Shown: positions 9,507 through 19,505, numbered from the stretch's first letter. The stretch: DNA of 32,298 nt from Bacteroidetes bacterium MED-G20 (GCA_002457645.1 NTKH01000008.1:1-32298), one strand, 5' to 3'. Translations and numbers: made by a program. Notes: a model not told the origin generated them from the letters alone.

Positions 9507-10402
9507 GAATAAATTGCTTTTAAAGCCTCCTCAACTTTTTCATATTTAAAATTAAAGTTTAAAGATTTTATTTTTTTATTGGAAACTTTAACTCCTTTCA
9601 ATATTGTATCTGACATTTCGCCGTAAATAAATTTTAAAACAAAACTAGGAACATTAGGCATCCAAATTTTTCTATTAAGAACCTTTGCTATTTTTAATGT
9701 TAATTCCTTATTGGTGATTACTTCTTGCGAGACAGCATTGAAAGCACCTTTAAATTCATTATTAATTATTGCAAAATAAAATAAATTAACAGCGTCTTCA
9801 AGATGAATCCATGGCATATATTGTTTTCCACTTCCCAAAGGAGAACCAATTCTATTTTTAACCATTCGAGCAATTTTAAGTAAGGCCCCAGAGTTTTTGT
9901 CTAAAATAACACCAAGTCTTAATTTAGATACTCTTGAGATGGAATTAAATTGATCAGCAGCATTTTCCCACTGTTTACAACAATTCCCCATAAAGTCTTC
10001 GTAAGGTTTATCTTTTTCTATAAATGTTTTTTCACTTATTTGAGCACCATAATATCCGACTGCGGAGGCAGATATAAAAGCAGATAGATTTAGATTTAAA
10101 GCATTAATTTTGGAAAGAAGAAGTCTTGCTGTTAAAACTCTACTTTTAACAATGGTATTTTTTCTTGTATTGGTCCAAGCTTTTTCTGCAATTCCAGCTC
10201 CAGCTAAGTGAACTATGTGAGTAACCCCTGCTAAACAGTTTTCATCAATTTCATTTTTTGACCAGTCCCATAAATAATTTTTAACATCGTTTTTAGAGTT
10301 TTTTTCTCTAGTTAAATGAACAACTTCTATATTATTTATTAATAATTTTTGGGTAAGAGCAGAACCTAAAGTTCCAGAACCTCCAGTAATTAAAATTTTC
10401 AT
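9503..10402 (-). CDS. TIGR01777-family NAD-dependent epimerase-like protein
   Basis: This 299-residue protein is an extended short-chain dehydrogenase (SDR) of the TIGR01777/YfcH type. The N-terminal Rossmann motif MKILITGGSGTLGSAL has GGSGTLG at 7-13. LAGAGIAEKAWT and ISASAVGYYG are family hallmarks, followed by GSGKQYMPWIHLEDAV. The C-terminal ~50 residues match the DUF1731 tail of this family (PSFVLKFIYGEMSDTILKG). The substrate is unknown; some relatives have been linked to cell division. A perfect promoter core lies 4 nt upstream of the ATG. The 3' end overlaps the prenyl synthase stop. Confidence 0.92.
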   Translation of the reverse strand: MKILITGGSGTLGSALTQKLLINNIEVVHLTREKNSKNDVKNYLWDWSKNEIDENCLAGVTHIVHLAGAGIAEKAWTNTRKNTIVKSRVLTARLLLSKINALNLNLSAFISASAVGYYGAQISEKTFIEKDKPYEDFMGNCCKQWENAADQFNSISRVSKLRLGVILDKNSGALLKIARMVKNRIGSPLGSGKQYMPWIHLEDAVNLFYFAIINNEFKGAFNAVSQEVITNKELTLKIAKVLNRKIWMPNVPSFVLKFIYGEMSDTILKGVKVSNKKIKSLNFNFKYEKVEEALKAIYS

Positions 10403-10406
10403 GTTC

Positions 10407-10435
10407 CAAAATTACATATATCAATGATATTCAAA
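10407..10435 (-). promoter_or_regulatory. Bacteroidota-type promoter of the epimerase gene, possibly leaderless
   Basis: On the minus strand, TAATTTTG (10414 down to 10407) matches the -7 core TAnnTTTG exactly. TTTG at 10435-10432 lies 17 nt upstream, near the normal -33 spacing. Only 4 nt separate the core from the ATG at 10402, so transcription should begin at or within a few bases of the start codon. Confidence 0.65.
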
Positions 10436-10443
10436 TAATTTGT

Positions 10444-10477
10444 TAAGTAAGGATTTCTAATTTCTTACTTATTTTTT
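10444..10477 (+). terminator. Possible plus-strand terminator between epimerase and sucA
   Basis: TAAGTAAG (10444-10451) pairs perfectly with CTTACTTA (10464-10471) around a 12-nt loop and is followed by six Ts (10472-10477). The next plus-strand gene upstream is the prenyl synthase, whose end has no terminator. This hairpin could therefore stop read-through that would run antisense across the epimerase gene. The stem is A+T-rich, so strength is uncertain; it could also be a regulator site for sucA. The rest of the 161-nt gap (10403-10563) shows only a weak TTATTTTG match at 10541-10548. Confidence 0.4.
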
Positions 10478-10563
10478 CATTTTTAACTTTTATTCCAAAC
10501 TCCCCAAAAGAAACTCCTTTTCTACTATTAATAAAGCCAATTATTTTGCATATTTGTTTGTAA

Positions 10564-13290
10564 ATGGCATTGGATCAATTTTCTTTTTTAAATAGTATAG
10601 ATATAGACTATATTGATGAGCTTCATCAAAGATATTTAGTGGATAAAAGATTGGTTGAACCCAGTTGGAGAACATTTTTTGATGGATATGAGTTTGCCAA
10701 GTTCAGTTATGAAGATATCGATGAAATTCCAAGCAATGTTTTAAAAGAGTTTAAAGTAATTAATTTAATCAATGCTTATCGTACCAGAGGTCATCTTTTT
10801 ACAAAGACCAATCCTGTAAGAGACAGAAGGAAATACCATCCAACTTTAGAAATTAAAAATTACGGTCTTGAAGAAGTAGATCTCCTAACTGTTTTTCAGG
10901 CAAGTGAACAAGTTGGTTTAGAACCTTGCTCTCTCAACGAAATAATTATTCATCTTGAACAAACTTATTGTCAATCTATTGGAATTGAATATCAATATAT
11001 AAGACATCCAGAAAGAGTAGAGTGGATTAGAAAAAATATTGAGTTAAAAAATAGACCACAATTTTCTGTAGCGCAAAAAAAGCATATTCTCCATAAATTA
11101 AATCAAGCAACAGTTTTCGAACAATTCCTTCAAAAAAAGTTTGTTGGTCAGAAAAGATTTTCGATTGAAGGTGCAGAGTCTTTAATTCCAGCATTAGATG
11201 TTTTAATTGAAAATGGATCAAATTTAGGGCTCAAGGAATTTGTAGTTGGGATGGCTCACAGAGGAAGATTAAATGTGTTGGCCAATATTTTCAATAAGAC
11301 GTATGATAAGATTTTCAGTGAATTTGAAGGAAAAGAATACGACGATGAAGTTTTGTTTGATGGTGATGTCAAGTATCATTTAGGAATCACCTCAGAAGTG
11401 AAAACTGATAACGGAAATGATGTTAAAATTACTTTATCTCCCAACCCTTCGCATTTAGAAGCTGTCGATCCTGTTGTCGAAGGTATTACAAGGTCAAAAC
11501 TTGACCATGAATTAAAAGGAGACGAGAAGAAAATTTTACCTATTTTGATTCATGGTGATGCTGCTATAGCTGGGCAGGGGATTGTTTATGAAGTAATTCA
11601 AATGGCACAGTTAGATGGTTATAGAACAGGTGGTACATTACATATTATTATCAATAACCAAGTAGGCTTTACTACTAATTATTTAGACGCAAGATCAAGT
11701 ACTTATTGTACTGATGTTGCTAAAACAACCTTATGTCCTGTATTTCATGTTAATGGAGATGATATTGAAGCTGTTGTTCAAACTTTAGATATTGCTTTAA
11801 GATATAGACAGCAATACTCTAGAGATGTTTTTGTGGATTTGCTATGCTACAGAAAATATGGTCATAATGAAGGGGACGAACCCAAATTTACTCAACCAAA
11901 ACTATATAAGTTAATTGCTAATCATCCTAATCCAAGAGAAATTTATTTAAAAAGATTAATTGATGAAAAAGTTGTTAGTGAGCAAGAAGGTATTAGAATG
12001 GAAAAAGAATTCGATGATATGCTTCAAGAAAGACTCAATGATGCCAAACAAATAGAGAAAGCAAAAATCACAAACTTTCTAGAAGACGTTTGGTCAGATT
12101 ACAGAAAGTCTAATTCTAAAGACTTCCAAACTTCTCCAGATACATCGGTTAATAAAGAAACTTTAATCAAGTTAGCTAAAAAGCTGAATCACCTTCCAGA
12201 TGGTAAAAAATATTTCAGAAAAATAGTCAAACTTTTTGATGACAGATTGAAAATGATTGAGTCAGATAAATTAGACTGGGCTATGGGGGAATTACTTGCT
12301 TATGCTACTTTATTAAACGAAGGGTACTCTGTCAGAATTTCTGGTCAGGATGTTGAAAGAGGAACCTTTTCTCATAGGCACGCAGTTGTAAAAACTGAGG
12401 ATGATGAAGAAGAAGTTATTCCTTTAAATTTATTAAATGAAAAACAAGCGGAGTTTCAAATTTATAATTCACTTCTATCTGAGTATGCGGTATTAGGTTT
12501 TGATTATGGCTATGCTTTTAATACTCCTAAAGGGTTAACTATTTGGGAAGCCCAGTTTGGAGATTTTTTTAATGGCGCCCAAATTATTATAGATCAGTTT
12601 TTAAGTGCTGCTGAGGATAAATGGGGAACACCTAATGGATTGGTAATGCTTCTTCCTCACGGATATGAAGGTATGGGATCCGAACACTCATCGGCAAGAA
12701 TCGAAAGATTTCTCCAACTCTGTGCAGAAGATAATTTTCAGATTGCCAATTGTACAAATCCAGCAAACTATTTCCATTTACTTAGAAGACAAATGGTAAG
12801 ATCATTTAGAAAACCTCTTATTGTATTTACTCCAAAAAAACTTCTAAGGTATCCAAGGGCTGTTTCTTCTATTTCTGAAATGTCTGATGGAAATTTTCAA
12901 GAAATAATTGATGATTCAAATGCCATTCCATCTAAAATAAATAAAGTCGTATTATGTTCGGGTAAGTTTTATTATGATTTAATAGAAGAGTATGAACAAA
13001 ATATATTAGAAGATATTGCTTTTGTAAGATTAGAACAACTATATCCTTTTCCTGAACATCAACTAAAATCGATTGTAAAAAAATATGGTAAAAATTCTCA
13101 ATATATTTGGGCTCAAGAAGAACCCGAAAATATGGGGCCTTGGTCTTATATTCTAAGAAAGTGGAAATTATCAGATATCATATGTTTTTCTCGAAATGAG
13201 TCAGGAAGTCCTGCTTCTGGATCACCAAAAGTTCATGAAATAAGACATCAAGAAATTATAAAAAAAGTAATGTCATATTCTAAAAAATAA
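10564..13290 (+). CDS. sucA: 2-oxoglutarate dehydrogenase E1 component
   Basis: This 908-residue thiamine diphosphate enzyme decarboxylates 2-oxoglutarate and passes the succinyl group to lipoyl-E2 in the TCA cycle. The N-terminal E1o signature [20 protein letters not shown] suits E2 docking. The active-site segment [12 protein letters not shown] has His232. The ThDP/Mg motif is GDAAIAGQG (Asp332) with Asn364-Asn365. The transketolase-like second half includes [16 protein letters not shown] and [23 protein letters not shown]. Length and domain order are normal. It is followed 4 nt later by sucB. Confidence 0.98.
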   Translation: MALDQFSFLNSIDIDYIDELHQRYLVDKRLVEPSWRTFFDGYEFAKFSYEDIDEIPSNVLKEFKVINLINAYRTRGHLFTKTNPVRDRRKYHPTLEIKNYGLEEVDLLTVFQASEQVGLEPCSLNEIIIHLEQTYCQSIGIEYQYIRHPERVEWIRKNIELKNRPQFSVAQKKHILHKLNQATVFEQFLQKKFVGQKRFSIEGAESLIPALDVLIENGSNLGLKEFVVGMAHRGRLNVLANIFNKTYDKIFSEFEGKEYDDEVLFDGDVKYHLGITSEVKTDNGNDVKITLSPNPSHLEAVDPVVEGITRSKLDHELKGDEKKILPILIHGDAAIAGQGIVYEVIQMAQLDGYRTGGTLHIIINNQVGFTTNYLDARSSTYCTDVAKTTLCPVFHVNGDDIEAVVQTLDIALRYRQQYSRDVFVDLLCYRKYGHNEGDEPKFTQPKLYKLIANHPNPREIYLKRLIDEKVVSEQEGIRMEKEFDDMLQERLNDAKQIEKAKITNFLEDVWSDYRKSNSKDFQTSPDTSVNKETLIKLAKKLNHLPDGKKYFRKIVKLFDDRLKMIESDKLDWAMGELLAYATLLNEGYSVRISGQDVERGTFSHRHAVVKTEDDEEEVIPLNLLNEKQAEFQIYNSLLSEYAVLGFDYGYAFNTPKGLTIWEAQFGDFFNGAQIIIDQFLSAAEDKWGTPNGLVMLLPHGYEGMGSEHSSARIERFLQLCAEDNFQIANCTNPANYFHLLRRQMVRSFRKPLIVFTPKKLLRYPRAVSSISEMSDGNFQEIIDDSNAIPSKINKVVLCSGKFYYDLIEEYEQNILEDIAFVRLEQLYPFPEHQLKSIVKKYGKNSQYIWAQEEPENMGPWSYILRKWKLSDIICFSRNESGSPASGSPKVHEIRHQEIIKKVMSYSKK

Positions 13291-13294
13291 AATT

Positions 13295-14509
13295 ATGTCA
13301 GTATTAGAAATGAAAGTTCCTTCACCAGGAGAATCTATATCAGAAGTTGAAATTGCGGAGTGGATGGTAGAAGACGGTGAGTATGTTGAAAAAGACCAGA
13401 CTATAGCAGAAGTTGACTCTGATAAAGCAACTCTTGAACTTCCTGCTGAACAAGCTGGAATAATATCTTTAAGGGCAGAAGTAGGTGATGTGGTTGCAGT
13501 TGGACAAATAGTTTGCTTAATTGATACTTCAGCTTCAAAGCCCAAAGGGGATCAACCTACAGAAAAAGCACCAAAAACTATTGCTCCCAATCCAGGACCT
13601 GTGAGTCCTTCTAATGATCAACAAAAGACATATGCTTCGGGACATCCAAGTGTTGCAGCTAAAAAGATAATTGATGAGAACAATATTAAAGTTGAGCAAA
13701 TAGAAGGAACAGGCAAAGGAGGGAGAATTACTAAACAAGATATAATTCAGTTATTAGCCAGTCTTCCCGAGGAAGGTAATAGAAAGAGTGAAGTTAGAAA
13801 GCTTAGTATGTTGAGAAGAAAAATTGCTTCTCGTTTGGTTACTGTTAAGAATGAAACAGCTATGCTTACTACTTTTAATGAAGTTGATATGAAACCAATT
13901 ATGGATCTTAGATCAAAATATAAAGAAGCTTTTAAAGAAAAATATAAAGTGGGTTTAGGTTTTATGTCTTTTTTTACTCATGCATGTACCCTAGCTTTAA
14001 AGGAATTTCCTACTGTAAATTCTATGATAGATGGAGACCATATGATTTCTTATAATTTCAATGACATTGGAATTGCTGTTAGCACAGAAAAAGGATTGAT
14101 GGTTCCAGTTCTTAGAAATGCAGAAGAAATGAATTTATTACAAATCGAATCTAAAATTAAAGAATTAGCAATAAAGGCCAGAGACGGTAAAATTGCTATT
14201 GAAGAAATTACAGGTGGAACATTTACCATAACTAATGGAGGGGTATTTGGTTCTATGTTAAGCACTCCTATAATAAATCCACCACAATCTGCTATTTTAG
14301 GAATGCACAATATTGTTCAGAGACCAGTTGCTGTTGATGGAAAAGTGGAGATTAGACCAATTATGTATGTTGCCCTTTCTTATGATCACAGAATTATTGA
14401 CGGGAAAGACAGTGTAGGATTTTTGGTAAAAGTAAAAGAGGTATTGGAAAACCCAGAAGAATTTGTCTTTGGAGGAAAAGATCCAGAAAAAACCCTAATG
14501 AATTATTAA
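13295..14509 (+). CDS. sucB: Dihydrolipoyl succinyltransferase (2-oxoglutarate dehydrogenase E2)
   Basis: This 404-residue E2 core protein carries one lipoyl domain (about 1-78) with the lipoylated Lys44 in [12 protein letters not shown]-rich linker follows, then a peripheral-subunit-binding domain at about 113-153 ([15 protein letters not shown]...[11 protein letters not shown]). The acyltransferase domain runs from ~170 to the end, with the catalytic SYDHRIIDG motif (His365, Asp369). It is tightly linked to sucA. The E3 gene (lpd) is not nearby. It is convergent with the DUF5689 lipoprotein gene, only 7 nt apart with no clear hairpin between them. Confidence 0.97.
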   Translation: MSVLEMKVPSPGESISEVEIAEWMVEDGEYVEKDQTIAEVDSDKATLELPAEQAGIISLRAEVGDVVAVGQIVCLIDTSASKPKGDQPTEKAPKTIAPNPGPVSPSNDQQKTYASGHPSVAAKKIIDENNIKVEQIEGTGKGGRITKQDIIQLLASLPEEGNRKSEVRKLSMLRRKIASRLVTVKNETAMLTTFNEVDMKPIMDLRSKYKEAFKEKYKVGLGFMSFFTHACTLALKEFPTVNSMIDGDHMISYNFNDIGIAVSTEKGLMVPVLRNAEEMNLLQIESKIKELAIKARDGKIAIEEITGGTFTITNGGVFGSMLSTPIINPPQSAILGMHNIVQRPVAVDGKVEIRPIMYVALSYDHRIIDGKDSVGFLVKVKEVLENPEEFVFGGKDPEKTLMNY

Positions 14510-14516
14510 TTAATAA

Positions 14517-15773
14517 TCATTCAGTTATTCGAATATTATCAACTTCCCATGTCGCTCCATCTGAAATAGTTCCCGTGTATTTATATGCAATTGCCACAGA
14601 GCTAGCAATAAATTGCGTAAGGTCAGTATTCCCACTAGGAACTAAGGTCCAGTCAAAGTTGTCAGTATCCCAATTGGGAACATAGTTAGTTAAATCAAAC
14701 CACGTTCCTTGAACATCTGGATTACTAACTCCATCATAATTAGAAGAAATATAAAGTTCTAATTGTGGTCCTCCATATCTAGTAACATTATCAAAGACTA
14801 AGTAAGGAGAGGTAGCACTACTTAAATCAATATTTGGAGAAACTAACCAGCTTTCACAAGCATAGTTACTGCTATTTGAATAGTTACTTGCTTTAGCAAT
14901 AGTTCCAAAAAGAATTTCCCACTCACCAATATTTGGGTTGGTACCACTCCAAAAAGTTTTCCACCCACCGGAAGTTAAAGAACCATCATCAAAGTCTTTA
15001 TATAAATAATCTCCAATTCCACCTGTTCCACCTCCCCCGGAGTTACATCTGATAGAATCCAGCATAACCTCATTAATATCTCTAATAACAAATTGTTTTT
15101 CAGAATTATATATAGTAAAAATTCCAACTATTGATCCATTTCCAGAAGGTAAAGTATCATCTGCAAAATTGGCATAACCGCTTGTCCTTACCGAAACTGT
15201 ATTTCCATTACAATCAGAAAGTAGTCTGGAACCTGTACTAAGGTTAACTGCATCAGCATAGGTCATACCCATTTCAGAAAATTCTACATCATTTAATTTC
15301 ACCAATCTACTTTGGTCTTCACTTAAACTTAATTGAGCAATAGTAGCTTCATATGGAACGATGAACCTCTCTGTTGCAATTTTTACTACTTGTTGATCTA
15401 CATCAACATTTTCTAGTTGTATAAGTTCGCCATACTCACTCATAGTTATACCCTGAATATTTATTCTAATACTATCACCAATATAAAGACCTCCAGAGGC
15501 TTTTAATTTTAGCTTAATAGCTCCACTTAAGTCTTGCATAAAAACTTCTTTATAAAAGTTTCCATTAGTTTCCTCACAAGTTATATTCCCAAAAATACTA
15601 TAGTTGCTATCTATGACAGTTGCAGATCCTGTAAACATGTCTTTTAAATCACTTATTGAAATAATATTACCAATTGGGACCTCATTAATTGGTGGGTTAT
15701 CATAAGTTTTATTACAAGAATAAAATAAGCAAATGATAAAGAATATTTTGATAGTGTTTTTGATTTTTCTCAT
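14517..15773 (-). CDS. DUF5689-type surface lipoprotein with C-terminal choice-of-anchor J-like domain
   Basis: This 418-residue protein has a lipoprotein signal ending FYSC, with lipidated Cys20. Residues ~38-243 resemble the DUF5689 family: two OB-fold-like halves, with YSIFGNITCEETNGNFYKEVFMQD early and EKQFVIRDINEVML at the end. A Gly-rich linker (about 244-253) joins a second beta-rich domain (~255-418) like the choice-of-anchor J/DUF5017 group: LYKDFDDGSL, ESWLVSPNIDLSSA, WEVDNIRI. It starts 1 nt after the TonB-receptor stop, so the two are surely co-translated. By position it replaces a SusD-type binding lipoprotein. A binding role for nucleic acid is inferred, not shown. Confidence 0.82.
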   Translation of the reverse strand: MRKIKNTIKIFFIICLFYSCNKTYDNPPINEVPIGNIISISDLKDMFTGSATVIDSNYSIFGNITCEETNGNFYKEVFMQDLSGAIKLKLKASGGLYIGDSIRINIQGITMSEYGELIQLENVDVDQQVVKIATERFIVPYEATIAQLSLSEDQSRLVKLNDVEFSEMGMTYADAVNLSTGSRLLSDCNGNTVSVRTSGYANFADDTLPSGNGSIVGIFTIYNSEKQFVIRDINEVMLDSIRCNSGGGGTGGIGDYLYKDFDDGSLTSGGWKTFWSGTNPNIGEWEILFGTIAKASNYSNSSNYACESWLVSPNIDLSSATSPYLVFDNVTRYGGPQLELYISSNYDGVSNPDVQGTWFDLTNYVPNWDTDNFDWTLVPSGNTDLTQFIASSVAIAYKYTGTISDGATWEVDNIRITE

Positions 15774-15774
15774 T

Positions 15775-18378
15775 TTAATATAAATAACTGATCATTAAAA
15801 AATAGGTTCTTCCATACATATAACCATATTTGTTCGGGAACCTTTGAATATTAGAGGCATCATATCTAAGTTGTTCATATCCGCCAGTTTTAAAAGAAAT
15901 ATTATCTAAGAGGTTGTTGATGTTTAATCCTAACCTCAAGTAACTATTGTTTCTATAAATCTTCCAGCTTTTACCACAGAATAGATTGACTGCATTGCCG
16001 TTATTAAGTTTAGTTTGGTCTATTATTTCATTAATATAGGGGAGTCCATCTGCGTAACCTGAAATAGCTTCAGAAGTTCTTCTATCAGGGTTAGGAGATA
16101 AATAAATATCTGCAAAATAATTGAAATTAATTCCAGCATACCAGTATTTTGGAGCATTGTATTTCAAACCAACAGAAGCGGCCTGCTGAGGCATTCCACC
16201 TATTTTAAAGTTTTTTAGATAAACAATTTTATCTAGTGCAATAATTTCTTGAGAATTATCTCTTGTTATAGTAGCAACTGGTCTAGAAATATATAAATAA
16301 TCACCTATTGTAAAAGCTCCTGTTAATTGCACAGTTGAAGTAATATTACTTTCAAAACCGAGCTCAATTCCCATGAAAAGCTGATCAACATTAGTCATCA
16401 TATAATTTACAAATGTTCTGTATTCATCATGATAAAAAGATCTTGCCCAGGTTTGATTATTAATCTGTGTATAAAATCCAGTTAACCTTGCTTTTAAAAA
16501 AGGGAGACGAACATTATAATTAAGATCTCCTGAAATAATTTCCGTAGATTTTAAGTTAGGTACTAACTGGTCTCTTGTTCTAGGAGAAACATAAGCATTT
16601 CTTACATAGGGAGCTTCAGTTTTATACATTCCGTTAAATGATAATAAATGTCTGCCAGTTATTTTGTATAAAAAACCAAACTTCAAGCCATAATTGATAA
16701 AAGTTTGTTTTTCAGAATTACCTAATGATTGATTAGGGAATCTACCATTTTGCATTTTTCCATTTCTCCAAAAAGTAGTATTAGATAAATTAATTCCGAT
16801 AAAAGATTCTATTCTTTTCTTATTGTAACTATAAGTGCTAAATACTTCATTTTTATTGACATGTATATCATAATTGTATCCAAAAATATCTCCTACTTTA
16901 ATTATATTATTGATGTTTTGTAGATCATTTTGTGCTTGTGTAGGGTCGTCAAAGTCTCTTAGCGCAAATTGATCAATATCTACCCAATAATCGCCTCCCA
17001 ATAAGTCATTCATCAGTCTAAAATTCTTGCTTTTATAATTACTAATGCTTAGACCAAAATTTAATCCACTATTTTCGTTAATGATTAACTTTCCAAAACT
17101 GTTAAATCCATAATGTCGGGGGTCTAATCTGTATTCCTCAACAATATATTTTGACCTTCTTGCAGTTAAAGAGTTCACTAAGTCTCCATTTTCGTCAATG
17201 GTTCCATTCTCAATATTATTTTGTGTATATAAATTATTGTAATTGGCATTATACATTAAATCCCAGTTAAGTTGAGTTATGTTAGGATCACTTTCCTGCC
17301 AACCTTGCAAAATTTGATTGTATTCATTTTGATTTTCAATGACTTGATTACCTGATAAACTGCCTTGATTATTTACATAATAACTTGGTAAATATTTATA
17401 GTAATCGGGTCTTGGATCATTAGCATTGAACCAATTTAAATTGGAATTGGCAGTTCTTCCAATTATGGCATATAAATTAGACTGAATATTTAGCTTGTCA
17501 GAAATTTTCCAATAATGTCCTAATGTCATATATGGCTTATGATTGTCTCTATTTCTTGCATTTCTTTTTTTCTTAGTTCCATCGCTTTGTGTTTGGTATC
17601 CCCAGTAAGGATTATAAAAATTCTCGCCTGTTAAGTCATAGGCTTCTTGTAAAGCAATACCTTGCCTCCCCTGTACTGTTGGTGAACCAAACCCCATTAA
17701 ATTCAAAGTATGTTTTCTATTGACTTTTTTCTCAATGGATAAAAGGTAACTTCCAGCGCTGTAGTATGTTCCAGGAACATAACCTTCATCTGACCATCTA
17801 GAAGATCCACTGATTAAAAAGCCCCATCCTTTATTACTTAGTCCAGTATTGTAGGTGTACATAGCCCTGTTTCTGTAAGATCTATTTGTTGAAGCATATG
17901 ATATTCTTCCCCCGGTTTTTTTTTCTGAAGGAAGAGCAGAAATAAAAGAATAAGCTCCAACACTTCCAAAAGTAGCAGCAGAATTAGAAATTCCAAAGCT
18001 TGTCTCGGGGTATCTTGTTACATCATTTAATCCTCCCCAATAACTCCAAATAGTCCATCCATTTTCCGGATCATTAACAGGAATTCCATTAATAAATAGT
18101 CTTGTGTTTTCTGAACTATATCCTCTCAATCTATATCTTGCAGCACTAAAATTAAAACCAGCCTGATTGACATAAACGTCTCTAGACGATTGAAGTAATC
18201 CACTAATATCTTGAGATTGTAATTCATTGTCAAGAAGATCAACTGTTGTTGTGAATACTGGAATGATATTATCTACACTGTCAGTCGCAAATGTAGAGTC
18301 AGTCTGCGAATTAACATCCAGTGTTAAAATGAAGAAAATGGTATAAATAGCTAAAGACTTTATGCAATTAACAATCAT
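15775..18378 (-). CDS. TonB-dependent outer-membrane receptor
   Basis: This 867-residue protein has a signal peptide (cleavage near VNSQ, ~25). A TonB-box-like stretch (IPVFTTTV, ~39-46) is followed by a plug domain: LLQSSRDVYVNQAGFNFSAA, then YRLRGYSSENTRLFINGIPV, ending near residue 155. A long beta-barrel finishes with aromatic YFLMISYLY. There is no N-terminal carboxypeptidase-regulatory-like domain of the SusC type, and no SusD follows; a DUF5689 lipoprotein does. Transport of nuclease products is suggested by the divergent nuclease genes. It reads from one half of the palindromic promoter at 18411-18432, giving a leader of roughly 40 nt. Confidence 0.92.
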   Translation of the reverse strand: MIVNCIKSLAIYTIFFILTLDVNSQTDSTFATDSVDNIIPVFTTTVDLLDNELQSQDISGLLQSSRDVYVNQAGFNFSAARYRLRGYSSENTRLFINGIPVNDPENGWTIWSYWGGLNDVTRYPETSFGISNSAATFGSVGAYSFISALPSEKKTGGRISYASTNRSYRNRAMYTYNTGLSNKGWGFLISGSSRWSDEGYVPGTYYSAGSYLLSIEKKVNRKHTLNLMGFGSPTVQGRQGIALQEAYDLTGENFYNPYWGYQTQSDGTKKKRNARNRDNHKPYMTLGHYWKISDKLNIQSNLYAIIGRTANSNLNWFNANDPRPDYYKYLPSYYVNNQGSLSGNQVIENQNEYNQILQGWQESDPNITQLNWDLMYNANYNNLYTQNNIENGTIDENGDLVNSLTARRSKYIVEEYRLDPRHYGFNSFGKLIINENSGLNFGLSISNYKSKNFRLMNDLLGGDYWVDIDQFALRDFDDPTQAQNDLQNINNIIKVGDIFGYNYDIHVNKNEVFSTYSYNKKRIESFIGINLSNTTFWRNGKMQNGRFPNQSLGNSEKQTFINYGLKFGFLYKITGRHLLSFNGMYKTEAPYVRNAYVSPRTRDQLVPNLKSTEIISGDLNYNVRLPFLKARLTGFYTQINNQTWARSFYHDEYRTFVNYMMTNVDQLFMGIELGFESNITSTVQLTGAFTIGDYLYISRPVATITRDNSQEIIALDKIVYLKNFKIGGMPQQAASVGLKYNAPKYWYAGINFNYFADIYLSPNPDRRTSEAISGYADGLPYINEIIDQTKLNNGNAVNLFCGKSWKIYRNNSYLRLGLNINNLLDNISFKTGGYEQLRYDASNIQRFPNKYGYMYGRTYFLMISYLY

Positions 18379-18410
18379 TTAATCTAAAATATTAAATATG
18401 AATTAAGTTG

Positions 18411-18432
18411 ATTACTTTTGCCCAAAAGTAAT
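18411..18432. promoter_or_regulatory. Symmetric bidirectional promoter palindrome
   Basis: Two perfect 10-nt arms, ATTACTTTTG (18411-18420) and CAAAAGTAAT (18423-18432), are separated by CC. Each arm contains TACTTTTG, an exact match to the Bacteroidota -7 core TAnnTTTG: plus strand at 18413-18420 towards the nucleases, minus strand at 18430-18423 towards the TonB receptor. Both directions give short leaders of about 25-40 nt. No clear -33 TTG is visible for either side, which would fit dependence on an activator, though -33 elements are weak in this group. Confidence 0.7.
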
Positions 18433-18449
18433 TTAAAAATACAGGTGAG

Positions 18450-19505
18450 TTGAAAGTCAGACTAATTTTATTATCATTCATTCTTTTTTCAAAGGTAATT
18501 CAATCGCAAGATAAAAAATCATTGGATTTAAATTTAGAATGTATAGCTTTTTACAATCTGGAAAATCTTTTCGATACCATTGTTGATCCTGATACCAATA
18601 AAATACTTCAGGAAGATTTTACCCCTTTTGGTCCCAAAAAATTCAACACCGAAAAATACCTACTTAAATTAAAAAATTTAGCATTTGTTTTAGATACTAT
18701 TGGTAAAGAAATAACTCCTTTAGGTCCTAGTATTATTGGAGTTTGTGAAATTGAAAATAAATTAGTTTTAGAAGATTTAGTTAGTCAAACTGCCATTGCT
18801 AATAAAAATTACCAAATTGTTCACCATGAAGGCCCTGATGCAAGAGGAATAGATTGTGCTTTACTATATGATCCTTTACATTTTAAAGTTACTTCCAGTA
18901 AATCTGTTAAATTTTCCATCCCAGGTAATGAAAGATTTAGATCTAGAGATCAATTGGTTGTTTCTGGGGAACTACTAGGCGAAAAAATTCATATAATAGT
19001 TATTCATTGGCCATCTAGAAGAGGGGGAGAATCTAAAAGTAGGCCTAAGCGAATTGCAGCTGCAAAGTTATCAAAGTCCATTGTAGACTCTTTACAACAA
19101 ATCAACAAAAAAGCAAAAGTTATTATTATGGGGGACTTTAATGATGACCCAATATCTCCAAGTATTGCAGACTTTTTAAAAGCTAGTGGATCTACATTTC
19201 TAAAAAATAACCAAATGCATAATACTATGTACGATCACTACAAAAATGGAATTGGTACTTTAGCTTACAGAGACCAATGGAATTTATTTGATCAATTTAT
19301 TATTACTCCTTCATTTATTGATAACGAAAAAAATTACGATGATTTTACTTTTTATAAATCAGTAGTTTACAATAAATCTTTTTTAAAAAATCAAAAAGGT
19401 AATTATAAAGGATATCCTTTTAGGACTTATGGTGGATCTAATTTTTTGGGAGGTTACAGTGACCATTTTCCGGTGTATATGTTTTTAGTAAGAAAGGCTT
19501 TATGA
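18450..19505 (+). CDS. Exported endonuclease/exonuclease/phosphatase-family protein
   Basis: This 351-residue protein uses a TTG start: an in-frame TAA lies at 18429, no ATG or GTG lies between, and TTG gives a complete signal peptide (MKVRLILLSFILFSKVIQSQ). The EEP domain is complete: FYNLENLFD (Asn36), GVCEIEN (metal Glu100), His186 in IHWPSRRGG, GDFNDDP (Asp229, Asn231), Asp281 in WNLFDQF, and the final SDHFPV (Asp338, His339). Family members cut DNA, RNA or other phosphodiesters with Mg. It has no sorting tail, so it may be periplasmic. It overlaps the next gene by ATGA. Confidence 0.92.
   Translation: MKVRLILLSFILFSKVIQSQDKKSLDLNLECIAFYNLENLFDTIVDPDTNKILQEDFTPFGPKKFNTEKYLLKLKNLAFVLDTIGKEITPLGPSIIGVCEIENKLVLEDLVSQTAIANKNYQIVHHEGPDARGIDCALLYDPLHFKVTSSKSVKFSIPGNERFRSRDQLVVSGELLGEKIHIIVIHWPSRRGGESKSRPKRIAAAKLSKSIVDSLQQINKKAKVIIMGDFNDDPISPSIADFLKASGSTFLKNNQMHNTMYDHYKNGIGTLAYRDQWNLFDQFIITPSFIDNEKNYDDFTFYKSVVYNKSFLKNQKGNYKGYPFRTYGGSNFLGGYSDHFPVYMFLVRKAL

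Noticed and set aside
13273-13545. 90-codon minus-strand open frame over the sucB start
   Set aside because: Antisense to the lipoyl domain of sucB; the Ser/Thr-rich composition is what complementing that gene gives.
14502-14517. 16-bp palindrome ATTATTAATTAATAAT at the sucB end
   Set aside because: Composed only of A and T, overlaps two stop codons, no T-run or GC stem; not convincing as terminator or operator.
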